Of a stretch of 64,000 nucleotides of DNA, positions 50,274 through 60,497 are shown one piece after another (position 1 is the stretch's first letter; each line of letters starts with the position of its first letter). Both the position numbers and the translations under genes were made by a program. The notes under the pieces were generated by a model that was not told the DNA's origin, searched no databases, and was given only the letters and a program-made list of their open reading frames with translations. This DNA comes from Cymbidium sinense (lineage: Eukaryota; Streptophyta; Magnoliopsida; Asparagales; Orchidaceae), in assembly GCA_021442155.1 (NCBI GenBank), contig CM038215.1, positions 210,546,982 to 210,610,981 on the forward strand, written 5' to 3'.

Positions 50274-50291
50274 TAAACTAGTTAAACTCAA
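50274..50291. repeat. Left target-site duplication of the LINE
   Basis: TAAACTAGTTAAACTCAA, repeated at 53411-53428 with one mismatch (C for A). It directly abuts the CAACAATAACAACAACAA tail. Confidence 0.85.
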
Positions 50292-50309
50292 CAACAATAA
50301 CAACAACAA

Positions 50310-51110
50310 GCCTTTATCCCACTAAGTGGGGTCAGCTACATGAATCCTTTGTCTCCATTGTGTCCTATTATGTGTCAAATTCTCGTTTAATTCAATTATA
50401 CGAAGGTCATTTTTTATACAGCTTAACCAAGTCTTTTTAGGTCTACCTCTACCTTTCTTAACATAAGGCAAATCTAATGCATCTACTTTTCTAACTGGGT
50501 CATTGGGCTACCGACGTTTTATGTGGCCAAATAATCTAAGATGACTCTATCTAATCTTATCTACCATTGGAGCTACTCCAACTTTTTCCTGAACATACTC
50601 ATTTCACATTTTATCTCTTAGAGTAAAGCCACTCATCCACCTAAGCATCCTCATCTCTGCAACACTTAACTTAGTCACATGCTTCTCTTTTATTGGCCAA
50701 CATTCTGCACCATAAATCATTGCAGGTCTTACCACCATCTTATAATTTTTTCCCTTAAGTTTAAGCGATACTTTTCTATCACACAACAGGCCAGATCCAT
50801 TCCTCCACTTCAACCATCAAACTTGAATTCTACTAATAACATCTCCATCTATTTCACCATCATTTTGAAAAATAGAGCCTAAATATCTGAATCGCTCACT
50901 CTTTTAAATGACTTGTTCACCTAATGTCACAACACTATCACTATAACTTATACAACTAAAATTACACTCCATATTCAGTTTAAGATCTACTTAAATAAAA
51001 CCTTTAGACTCTAAGGTTGACCTCCATAATTCAAGTTTCTCTTGGATTACCTCTCTAGTCTTATCAACAAGAAGAATGTCATCAGCAAAACCATACACCA
51101 AGGTACATCT
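50310..51110 (-). pseudogene. RTE RT end and C-terminal region
   Basis: The sense strand gives the catalytic box [14 protein letters not shown] near 51060-51100, in a different frame from the upstream RT. Then come VRPAMIYGAECWPIKEKHV and LSVAEMRMLRWMSGFTLRDK (50604-50813), and close to the end a WLSCIKNDL and WRQRIHVADPT region. The last two are the typical end of plant RTE proteins. Several stops separate these pieces. Confidence 0.85.
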
Positions 51111-51853
51111 TCTTATAAATGCCTAGTAAGAACATCCATAACTAAAGTAAAAAAAAGATAAGGGCTTAAAGCTGATCCTTGATGTAATCCAACTGAAATA
51201 GGAAAATATTTTGTCAATCCTCCTTGTGTTTGGACATAAGTAACAACTCTAGAATACATATCCTTAATGACTTGAATATAACCAATATTAACTCCTTTCT
51301 TTTCTAGAACTCTCCAAAGAACATCTCTTGAAACTTTATCATAAGATTTCTCTAAACCAATAAATATCATATGTAGATCCTCATTCCTTTCTCTATACTT
51401 CTCTATCAAACCTCTTAACAAATGTATAGCATCCATAATAGATCTACCTAGCATGAAACTAAACTGACTGTGAGAAACTTTTGTATCACATCGTAACCTA
51501 TGCTCAATTACTCCCTCCCATAATTTTAATAGATGACACATTAACTTAATTCCTATATAATTTGTATGCTCTTGTGCATCACCTTTATTTTTAAATATAG
51601 GAACCAACAAACTCTTTCTCCACTCATCTGACATCTTTTTAGTCTTTAAAATAACATTGAAAAGATTTGTAAGCCTAGAAATTCCTTTATCTCCTAAACA
51701 TTTCCACACTTCTATTGGAATATCATCAAGTCCTACTATTTTTCCACATTTCATTTTTTTTAAAGCTTCTCTAACTTTAGATTTACTAATACGATGATAA
51801 AAATAAAATTCTCCATTTTTATTTAGGCTATTAAGGTTGCTAAAATCAATCAT
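51111..51853 (-). pseudogene. RTE reverse transcriptase domain
   Basis: This is the longest open frame of the window (246 codons). Motifs in order are KMKCGKIVGLDDIPIEVWKC near residue 35, WRKSLLVPIFKNKGD near 80, NYIGIKLMCHLLKLWEGVIE near 98, FMLGRSIMDAIHLLRGLIEK, MIFIGLEKSYDKVSRDVLWR (the usual DLEKAYD has lost its first Asp), and GLHQGSALSPYLFFTLVMDV near the end. It would copy LINE RNA at a nicked target. The frame breaks just before the FADD box. The loss of the first catalytic Asp is a second reason to call it dead. Confidence 0.9.
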
Positions 51854-52840
51854 ATTTTTATATCTTCATTGAAAAGTTTATCAAAATACCTCATCCACCT
51901 ATTTTCAATATCCTTTTCTAAGAAAAGCACTTTATGATTTTCATCCTTAATACACCTCACTTTAGCTAGATCTTTACTTCTCCTATCTCTTTGGTTAGCT
52001 AACTTATACATACATCTTTAACATTCTTTGGTATCTAATCTATTGTATAAATCACTAAAACCTAAATTTTTTTACATCATATATTGTTTTCTTACAATCC
52101 CTACATGTCACTTTATATTTTTCCTAATTCTCCATATTTTTACATCTAAACCAAGTTTTATAATAACACTTCTTATTTTTTATCTTTTCTTGCACATTCT
52201 GACTCCACCACCAATTATATTTATTAAAAGAAGCTTTTCCTTTTGATTCTCCAAGCACATTTTTAGCAACTTGCTTTATTTCACTTACTACTTTTTTTCA
52301 CATAACATTGGCTTCCTTATGAACATCCAAATTCTAAGCTCTTGTAGCTTGCTCTTAAAAATATTTTTTTTTAGTATTTTGTAAGTACCCCCATCTAATC
52401 CTAGGATAATAATTTGATTTATTTTTCATCTTCTAATCTTTCATCATAAAATCTAAGACTAATAATTGATGTTGGGTAATTAAACTTTCATTGGAATGAC
52501 CTTACAATCTTTACAATCTAAATGATCTATTTTTCTTATTAGAAAATAATCAATCTATGTTTTACTAGATACATTTTTATAAGTAATAATATGTTCATAT
52601 CTTTTTTAAAATAAAGTATTAGCAACTGCAAAATCATAGGCTAAAGACAAATTTAATATAGTCCTACCTTCTTCATTAGTGACTCTAAATCCAAAACCAC
52701 CATACTTTTAAAATTTTCTACCATTATACCAACATGTCCATTTAAATCTCCTCCAATAAATACTTTTTCTTCAAGGGGTATCTTTTGTATTAATCCCTCT
52801 AATTCATTCCAAAGTTTTTATTTTGAGCCTACATCGAAGC

Positions 52841-53233
52841 CTACTTGAGTAGCATAAACACTATAACATTGATAATCTTAGTATCGATAATAATCTTTAA
52901 AGCTATAATTCTATCTCCACATCTATTAATATTTATAATATTATCTTTCAAACTTTTATCTATAATCACACATATGCCATTTTTAATTTGACTTCTACCT
53001 AAATACCAAAGTTTGAAACCTAAACTATCAATCTCCTTGGCTTTCTCCCCAACCCATTTAGTTTCTTGAACACATAAAATATTTATCTTCCTATGAACCA
53101 TAATATCTATTAATTCCATTAGTTTACCTATAAGAGTATCTTTATTCCAAGTTCCTAACCTAATTCTAGTTTCATGGACTAACTTCTTTGCCCGCATCCG
53201 TCCATAATGTGGGAACCCTTGCTTATGTAACAA
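52841..53233 (-). pseudogene. RTE apurinic-type endonuclease N-terminus
   Basis: The 130-codon frame has RIRLGTWNKDTLIGKLMELI, then NILCVQETKWVGEKAKEIDS and LGFKLWYLGRSQIKNGICVI. These match the first blocks of the APE endonuclease of RTE elements (N of GTWN and E of QETKW are active-site residues). The enzyme nicks the target DNA. The later blocks (the GDFN-like segment and SDH region) lie at 52.4-52.84 kb in broken frames. The start is near the 5' end of the element. Confidence 0.85.
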
Positions 53234-53410
53234 GACACCGCATCAATGCCCTTGCACTTTTCTTTTCACTATATGCCAGCACTTTCCAAAGGACGCCCTA
53301 GCATTAACACAATATTTTAAAGGATTCATGTCATGATTATTTTGCCAAGTTTTATGCTGGCTGTCGACTCCACTTTTTACATCCGGACTTGGGACCAATA
53401 ATGGTAATGT

Positions 53411-53428
53411 TAAACTAGTTACACTCAA
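53411..53428. repeat. Right target-site duplication of the LINE
   Basis: TAAACTAGTTACACTCAA, 17 of 18 bases equal to 50274-50291. It marks the 5' end of the LINE. Confidence 0.85.
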
Positions 53429-53876
53429 TTGTCATAATTAATTATCATTTATTATTTTAATAATTTAAATGCTATATATGAAGCATATGATTGAATGTTA
53501 ATTAGATAAAGATTATTTATTTATTAAATTAATCTCATCATCATTATTTAAAATAAATAAAAATAATATGCTAAGTTATGAGAAAATTAATTTATGCCAG
53601 TGAACTCATATAAACCTCTAAGATGATTCTAAATGCATATAACCTAAAATGTTGTATCTTGAACTTCAAGGTATCCATTTTGATCTATCTTTCATTCTTC
53701 CATACTTGCAATTGTATCAAACATTTTGTGAGATATTTTGAATATGTAATTAGCAATCTTATGCAACTTCAAAATCAATATATCTAAAACACTTAAAACA
53801 TTCATTAGAACAACCAAGCATACATTTGTTATCATCAAAATTAATAGGATTGAACATGAGGCTCATAAAGACAACA

Positions 53877-54867
53877 CTTTCTTTTAGTGAGGTTACGAGA
53901 ATTAATTAGTCATGGATCTTTAGATTAATATATAAAGATATATTTTAACATTTTTATGGGATAATGAAGGGGCTAGGATAATATGATAGTGGGATGACTT
54001 AAACTAGTCTAATTTTGATTAAATTAGGTTGATTTAAAATGTAGGTATAAGGAATGCGATTTAAGTGATGTTAATGACTAAAAATACATGTTGAGGTTTA
54101 GGTTTAGATATGTATTTATGATATGGAGTCATTGATTGAGAATTATAAGGTTTAAGTAGTTATGTTGGTGTAATGACTAGGACTAAGTCATAATCAATGA
54201 AGTAGAGGTATTATTGAGTGGAAGGAAGTTGTAGGATTATGGAGGAGAGTAGAATGCTTAGTGTATGATTAGAGACAATGTTAAGAAGTATGAAAAAGAT
54301 TAAAATAAATTACCTTGGGTATAGGAGGTGAGAAAAAAAAAGACATTTTGATAAGTAGCGCTCCATCAAGGATTGCCAAGGTTTAGCCACCAATCTCTCA
54401 AACCACAAGAACAACTCAAATAATTTGTAATTGCTAAAAGATCTCTTTTCATTCCATCAAGGGGGGATATTTATAGCCATTACAATCATCTTTCAGAAAA
54501 AAAAAGAATTCAAAATATGGAGGGAAAGGTGGGTGGCCACATTAATGTGAAGCATTAAGTTACTTTATTATTTTATACCATCACCAATTCACATACAATT
54601 ATTTTATATGGATTCAACCACCTCACATGTAATGCTTTGAATTTTTAAATTCAAAATTTTAAATCTAGAGTTTCTAGAAAAAAATTAAAAATTACATAAT
54701 GAAGAAAAGATGAAATCTTAAAATGAGCCTTAGTATGCTAATAGGCTAAACCTTCTTCTTTTTTGAATTTTCTTGAGCTTTAGCTTGAGATCTTGTAAAT
54801 GGACTTTGAGCTCTAATTTTTTTATCCACGTGATGTTGTACATCATTAATCCTCTTGATATTTATAA
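53877..54867. other. AT-rich stretch, possible LTR remnant
   Basis: No coding frame is visible. The minus strand has GGCTATAAATATCCCCCC at 54461-54477, a good TATA context resembling those of retrotransposon LTRs, with Leu/Glu-poor AT-rich text around it. It may be another copia LTR or a host promoter; no terminal repeats were found to decide. Confidence 0.3.
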
Positions 54868-55079
54868 ATGTTAGTTTCTCAACTTAAGCTTGGCATCAAG
54901 AACTTAGCAAACTATCTCCGGAAAGAAGAAAGGCTTACTTTCAAGGAAAGAAAAAGGTTACAAACTATGAACATTATTCTTCTCATGCAGAAGCCATACT
55001 GTTTCTTATATTTCTTGCTTCTTCCAGTTGATAACAAGTTCAAATCCAAACTCTTCCAAAATTCCAACCAGTTTTTTAC

Positions 55080-55495
55080 AACCAGCATTCTAGCCTTGTT
55101 GGTGCGTGTGGCCATTTCAATACCATGATCAAAAACAATAACTGCTCTTCTGACAATAGAGGCTCTCCACCACTTCCTCATGAGGGGAGACACGCCTTTG
55201 GGTGATTATGTGAGAGGAATAAAGAGTGCAGCGGAGGAGCTGCAAGGGCCGTTTGTTCACCTGGACGAGGAATAGAAGAATGAAGATAATTTCATAAAGC
55301 TTATGATAACTGATGGTTGCTTCATGCTGGAATTAATGAGGCTCGATCCGGAGCACTGTAAATAATATAATGCCCCAAGCGATCCTTTCTTCTGTCGCAA
55401 AGTTTCTTACGTGAGGAGGGACATGTTGATTCTGGAGAACAAGCTGCCTATTTTAATATTCAAGAAGCTGGTCTCCGTTGAAATGATCAACTTCT
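55080..55495 (+). pseudogene. DUF247-like gene fragment, copy a
   Basis: DUF247 proteins are plant membrane-anchored proteins of mostly unknown biochemical role; some members take part in grass self-incompatibility (established knowledge). Readable here are VAISIP, a stop, then ALLTIEALHHFLMRGDTPLG, IKSAAEELQGPFVHLDEE, a stop in place of Trp, NFIKLMITDGCFMLELMRLD, a second stop after CK, then YNAPSDPFFCRK and RRDMLILENKLPILIFKKLV. The ITDGCF and DMLILEN blocks are diagnostic. The fragment covers the N-terminal half only. It forms one arm of an inverted duplication with copy c. Confidence 0.8.
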
Positions 55496-55496
55496 A

Positions 55497-55605
55497 ATTA
55501 TCCCCATGCGTTGCAGCGCAAAGTTCCTTACGTGAGGGACATGTTGATTCTCGAGAACAAGCTGCCTAATTTAGCATTTAAGAGGCTGGTCTCCGTTGAA
55601 ATGAA
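55497..55605 (+). pseudogene. DUF247-like partial repeat, copy b
   Basis: A direct partial duplication of copy a starting at CCCCATGCGTTGCAGCGCA and running through VPYVRDMLILENKLPNLAF. It contains the GCGTTGCAGCGC stretch that copy a has lost but copy c keeps, so it derives from a less damaged version. Its first 62 bases pair with copy c to form the foldback. Confidence 0.75.
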
Positions 55606-55682
55606 CGTCAACTAAAATATGCAGCTTGTTCTCCAGAATCAACATATCCCTCACGTAAGGAACTTTGCGCTGCAACGCATGG
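55504..55682. repeat. Near-perfect 62-bp foldback
   Basis: Arms 55504-55565 and 55621-55682 are complementary over 62 bases with two mismatches. The spacer is 55 bases. The RNA of either strand would make a long hairpin, similar in form to young plant MIR loci or siRNA-producing inverted repeats (inference). The sequence derives from the DUF247 DMLILEN-coding region. Confidence 0.9.
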
Positions 55683-55825
55683 AGACCGAAGAAAGGAACG
55701 CTTGGGGCATAATATTGTTTACAGTGCTCCTGATCGAGCCTCATTACTTCTCACCATTAAGCAACCATCAGTTATCATAGGCTTTATGAAATTATCTTGA
55801 TTCTTCCATTCGTCGTCTGGGTGAT
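55616..55825 (-). pseudogene. DUF247-like fragment, inverted copy c
   Basis: This is the reverse complement of copy a (55260-55460). On the minus strand it reads DDEWKNQDNFIKPMITDGCL and later YYAPSVPFFGLHALQRKVPY, then VRDMLILENKL, without the two stops of copy a. It is therefore the least degraded piece and confirms the family call. It is divided from the C-terminal part (55.87-56.26 kb, plus strand) by the inversion. Confidence 0.8.
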
Positions 55826-55859
55826 ATTAAACTACCGAAATTCTTCTTGCATATTTTAT

Positions 55860-56270
55860 AACATTTTTGTTGTTTCAGGTAGCGGAATGTATGATCACCG
55901 AAGTAGTCCTAAAATTCTTTGTGCCGATCATGTACAAGGACAAAAATGCACCTACAGAATTCAAAAGAACTATCCATGGCTTCTATGCCTCGGACATCAC
56001 TTTCCGAGGCTGTTTAGCAGCATAAGCAGGGAGGTAATAGTGGACCACGGTGGAAGTTTGGGATCGGTGCAGGAGGCAGCGGAGAACTATTGCGAAAAAA
56101 GGTTGAATAATTGGAGGGCGAACCTTGTGCATACCTACTTCAGGAAGCCCTGGTCGTCCATCTCGTCGTTGCTGCTGCCTTCGTCATCTTGCTCAGTATT
56201 GCCTCAACCGTTATCTCTATCTTGCAGTGGAAAAATTTTTAATGCATGTAATTTCCCCAATCAGCAAACT
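55860..56270 (+). pseudogene. DUF247-like C-terminal part
   Basis: The frame 55797-56345 contains LFSSISREVIVDHGGSLGSV, then AENYCEKRLNNWRANLVHTY and FRKPWSSIS, typical of the DUF247 C-terminus just before its single membrane helix. The helix itself (HLVVAAAFVILLSIASTVIS) lies in another frame from about 56158, so one frameshift separates them. The segment before 56010 (VAECMITEVVLKFFVPIMYK) is not clearly family-like; a TTGTTTCAG at 55871-55879 could be an old splice acceptor. Confidence 0.75.
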
Positions 56271-56589
56271 ATACGAGAAAGAACTACAGAGAAAATTCAT
56301 ACATGGAATTCAAAGTGGTTTGTACCTTTACTCATTTTGTATTGAGACTTAATTTGTTTGTTTTTTTTAAATATAAGTTTTCATCATTGCTATATATGAT
56401 TTATTAATACAAATGTTAAGTGATACTAAAAATTGGGATAATTCCTTGGTTGCTATTTTTTTTGAAGAAATTAGAGGTAGAGGCTTTTTGGTTGGCAGCA
56501 TTTGTAGTGTGCTATAAATCAAATTAGTGCAATTTAAAAATTAATCTATTTGATCTGCTACATTTAAAATACAATATATTTTGAGGGTG

Positions 56590-56850
56590 TAGTGTACTTG
56601 AAATATACTCTTTAGTTTAAATGTAGTATATTTGGTGAATTCCAAATACTTGGTTGGGTAAAAGTGACATTGCTGATTCTCGACCCCTACCAACTACCAT
56701 CTGCAAACTATGAGCGATCACCACCAATGCCACCACCAATAATCCTATTTTACTTTGTATTAGTTTGCTTAAGCGAACAAAAAATAAACACTTGAATTTA
56801 TAGAATTTTTGAATGAACAATAAAATATATTTTTAAGTACATTACTTTAC
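56590..56850. mobile_element. Possible MITE
   Basis: GTAGTGTACTTGAAATATAC near 56590 is roughly inverted near 56820-56848 (plus AAAATATATTTTTAAGTACA, then TTAC). Size of about 260 bp and AT-rich ends fit a MITE. No clear target duplication was found. Confidence 0.3.
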
Positions 56851-57958
56851 TTTACATTGGATTTTAAATTAATTCAATCAAACAGTCGCTCTATGTAAAT
56901 TTGTTTTACTTTATAATTTCATATTAATTATTTAATTTTATTATAATTCTTAAAGAATTGAATGTCTCTTAAAAAGGTAGAGACCATTTTTTCATTAATG
57001 AGTTTTATTTATCTTCTATGAAAAAGAGAACTAAATTAAAAAAATGACAAAAAAATTATGTACCCATTTCTAACAACTAAAATCTTTATTTGAGATTAAT
57101 TATATTTTACCAAAATTTGGCAGCAACAAGTTATTGTAGTTATAAGAAGAAATATGTCACTTGAGAACAAATCAATAGTACAATTGCTTTCCAAATTGGT
57201 CTCCATAGAGGGTGAGCTTAAAGTAGTTTAAATCTAGAATAATAAAAATCACAAATTTTTATTAGGTGTCATTATTCAAGGTCAGATCTTGGTAACAAGG
57301 CAAGATGAATTTAATATTTGGCTTTCAACCAATTAAATAGGTCGCAATCTACTATCATAGAAAGGTGTACAAATACCCCTTTATGCTAAAGGAAAGGAAG
57401 TCAGCTCCTTGTAGACTAGGATAAATAAGTTTAGTTTGGCCAAGTTCATGTGGTTTAGAATGTGCTCCAATTTGTATATTCTTAACATTGAGAATCATCA
57501 TAATGGGAGTCATTTTATTTGTATTTGATTAAAGGGAATATGTTTGATCCTTTAATTATTTAGAATATATAATGCAATTGTACAGGGATTTTTGTTCACA
57601 TTTTTGCATTAAATTTGTCCTAAATGAAAATTTAATCAAATCTAGCTCGAATTGCCATGAAGGTGCAAATGTGGCTTTTTCTATATTGATGGTGATTAGT
57701 TGAGGATATAATGTTGTTATGCAATAAGTTAATTTTAAGAGCTCTAACTATTGAAATTTTTTGATCTAGTGATGCTAAAGGGTTAAGTAATAATGGATGA
57801 AGATGAAATAATATCACAAAAAGAAATTAAATAACCATCTCTTTTTCACAAAAGATGGGCATCCAAGCAAACTAGCAACCATGATAAGTTTAGAAAGAAA
57901 ATACATTTTTATTTGCCTTCAAAAAATAATGATTTATGCAAAGATAATTTTGATGACA
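56851..57958. other. AT-rich stretch without recognised features
   Basis: No frame, RNA gene or repeat of note was found on either strand. Confidence 0.5.
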
Positions 57959-58004
<46 letters not shown>

Positions 58005-58048
58005 CATACATACATATATATATGTGTGTATGTGTGTGTGTGTGTGTC
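57959..58048. repeat. Compound microsatellite (TC)n-(TACA)n-(TG)n
   Basis: About 21 TC repeats are followed by TATACATACATACATATA and then GTGTGTATG and (TG)n. Confidence 0.95.
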
Positions 58049-58850
58049 TGTTAAAAATTGTAAGATAAATTAGAAGCAAGATTATAAGTCATAATCATAT
58101 TATTAAAAGAACCATGATAATGAACTAATGATTTTTAAATAGATTTAGTTCAAATGTTAAAAGAATTTTTTGTTAAAGCTTGTTGGGAGGCTTTACCTAA
58201 AGGCTTGGATTGGAATAACTTAATAATTTATCACATTCATGGAACTAGAAGTATATGAGTAATTCCCATTAGAAAGACATCATATTTTATATGAGCTTCA
58301 TAATTCTCAAATTAAATAAAAGTAGACATCTATAGTCATAGAAATTGGGAGTGATTTAAATAACCAAATAGGGTTTGAGATATTATTCAAGTTTGAGATT
58401 TTTTTTATTTACAATATAAGTGAAAATCACATTCATGGAACTAGTGCATTCATTAACTAACATATAATTATAATTTCTAATAGCAAAAATAATAAAAAAT
58501 TAATTTTTTTATTATTCAATTTTCAGTCACATTCTTTTATGTAACTCTTTAAGAAGTAAGAAATTATGTAACTCTTTAATCTAAGCATACTAATCTTCCT
58601 AAGCTTAACATAAGGACATAATCTTAACTCTACATTGTTGAAATACATGGCCAATAATTTAACATTTCAAATAAATCATTCTCTTAAGAGTGGAAGGACT
58701 AGAAAGAAGCCTGGAAGTCTTGATTTGGCTAGTTTTAGAAAGAACATTTATGTTTTGGAAGGTGTTGACCTAACTTTTAGTGAGGTTGATAACCATCCTC
58801 TTAGTCCTAAGATTTGATCTTGGCACTAAGAATTTCCATACTGAGTTAAG
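58049..58850. other. AT-rich stretch without recognised features
   Basis: The plus-strand frame 58635-58817 (60 codons) has no recognisable relative. Nothing else is seen. Confidence 0.4.
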
Positions 58851-58879
58851 ACTTTTAGTTATTAAGGGGTATACCAACC

Positions 58880-59370
58880 CAAAGCCTAATGAACTCACAA
58901 GGCTCAACCCTAGGGCTAAACCCTAATTCGGACTAGGAGGGAAAAAATGACTCTGATTTCAAAATAAGCTTGATATATTAAAGCCAATTGATTCTTACCA
59001 CTCAAAGGCTCAAACATATTGAAACCATACCCAATTGGTATTGAATTTGGCCAAATGACCAAGTTGATCCAATATAACCCATTCGAACCTAAATGAGCTA
59101 AACTCAAAATTGGTCTAAACCATCTAGAATCAAATACACAGAAACTCATTGGAACATCATTTGAACTTGATTAAAGCTATAGTAGGACTCAATTTGGCCA
59201 ATTAGCTAAACTAGCCCAAATTGATCTAATTTGAACCCTACAGAGCCAAAATCAAATCCAAATTTATCTAAGCCAAATTGAATCATTCCAAATCTTTACA
59301 ATCACTCTAATTATCCAATTAAACATCCCTTATAACCAATAACAACTCAATTTGGCCAATTTATTAAGGA
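58880..59370 (+). repeat. Inverted gypsy LTR fragment
   Basis: The plus strand here carries the reverse complement of the gypsy U3 word field: CAATTTGGCCAATTAGCTAA, TTGATCTAATTTGAACCCTA, and AACCCTAGGGCTAAACCCTA. The same words run the other way at 20.8-21.8, 34.2-35.4 and 44.6-45.3 kb. It is thus a piece of a gypsy LTR in the opposite orientation. The copia LTR starting at 59375 cuts it off. Confidence 0.5.
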
Positions 59371-59374
59371 GCAA

Positions 59375-60497
59375 TGGCATCCAGGAGGGGTGGTGGGGGG
59401 TGGTCAATTAGGTGTGTAAATAATTTTCAAATTAAAACTTAAGATTTTATGTTTTGTAGAAAGTTAATTACAGAAAATATATGAATGATTATAATTAAAG
59501 ATCAAAGAAGCTGGTCAAACTAAATGTAGAAAGTGAATATAATCTCCACTTAGATATAGATGAAGTTAAGAAGAGAGGAGATGAACTTAACAACTTATTC
59601 TTCAAGCATTCTCCAAGGTAGCTCTCGGCCAAAGTGAAAGCAATCAAAAGAGAAGAGATTTTGCACAATGGATCTAAGAGTCACTCCAACAATGCAACTA
59701 GCAAAGAGGATAGCCAAAGTGGAGAGGATCAAGAAGAAAAATAGCTATGACACAACCTCTTTAAATAGACCATGATCCAATGAAGGTTCAACCAAGGCAT
59801 GATGGAAAGAGAAGGGAAAGCCAATATGGAAATAATTTGATTTCAAATAATGAACATATGTAAAATAAATTCAAAGTAGGATGAATGAAATTTGGCCAAG
59901 CTAGAGGGATATAAGAGAAAAATATTTAGCACATGGAAATAATTTGAATTAAAATAAAGTTTGAATTAGTGTGCTCGACCAAGGCTAAGAGAAGAAAAAT
60001 AGATTAATGAAATTAACATAAATGAATCAACTCCATTTAAGGGAAATAATCTTGCATAGAGAGGATTTAAAATAATTCAATATAAATTTAATTTAAATAG
60101 GTCAATAGCATGGGCTAACCCATCATATTTCAAAAGGGGATTCAATCATGATTAATGCAAATAATATGAGATATAAATTTAACTAAATTGATTAGAAAAA
60201 AAAGGGCTAGATTGAAAATTAAAATTAAAGAAAATTAATTAAATAGGTAAGAGGATTTTTTTGCCAATATACATGGTTCCAACTTCAATTAATAAAATAA
60301 ATTATGTGAATTATGAATCATTTACATAAGTTAAATCAATTAAAATTTAATAAATATGAGGTTGGCCAAACAATTCCTAAAATGGAAAAAACTATTTTAA
60401 AAAATACACTTAATTCAAGATCCAATTGTATTTGAATAATTTAGATTGACTTAGATTAATTTAAATAAACTTAAATATAATTAATAAAATACATTGG
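59375..60497 (-). repeat. Deleted tandem copy of the copia 3' LTR part
   Basis: 59402-60497 repeats 60498-62364 but lacks a 754-bp segment (60630-61383 of the longer copy). Junction text is ATGTAGAAA joined to GTGAATATAATCTCC. Outside the deletion the two copies are nearly identical (over 95% by eye), so the duplication is recent relative to other events here. Confidence 0.85.

Larger units (their letters stand above)
50292..53410 (-). mobile_element. RTE-clade LINE, nearly full length
   Basis: This is a 3.1 kb non-LTR retrotransposon inserted in a copia-type LTR. From 5' to 3' on the minus strand it has an APE-type endonuclease, a reverse transcriptase and a C-terminal region ending in a short untranslated tail. 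The tail is CCCACTTAGTGGGATAAAGG and then a (TTG)n-like end, characteristic of plant RTE elements (family knowledge). An 18-bp target-site duplication with one mismatch flanks it. The length matches full-length RTE elements of about 3.2 kb, so the 5' end is at most slightly truncated. Multiple stops show that it is dead. Insertion by target-primed reverse transcription fits the duplication and the tail. Confidence 0.9.
48062..53876 (-). mobile_element. Copia-type LTR split by a LINE
   Basis: The left part (48062-50291) and right part (53429-53876) together match the LTR at 60.5-63.09 kb. Shared text includes GTGGTTCGGCCAAACCCCAA against GTGGTTCAATCAAACCTCAA near 48250/60676, and CATTTGTTATCATCAAAATT against TATTTGTTGTCATTAAAATA near 53823/63040. 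Without the LINE the LTR would be about 2.7 kb. A minus-strand TATA (TTATAAATAG) lies at 49765-49775. The right end ACAACA is followed by CTTTCTTTTA, i.e. a purine tract on the element strand. No pol is attached, so it is a solo or orphan LTR. Confidence 0.6.

Noticed and set aside
52028..52246. 72-codon plus-strand frame rich in Phe/Leu
   Set aside because: It is antisense to the LINE and is explained by the A-rich sense strand of the LINE.
54912..55193. 93-codon minus-strand frame
   Set aside because: It overlaps the DUF247 copy a on the other strand and has no recognised motif. The plus-strand reading has family blocks.
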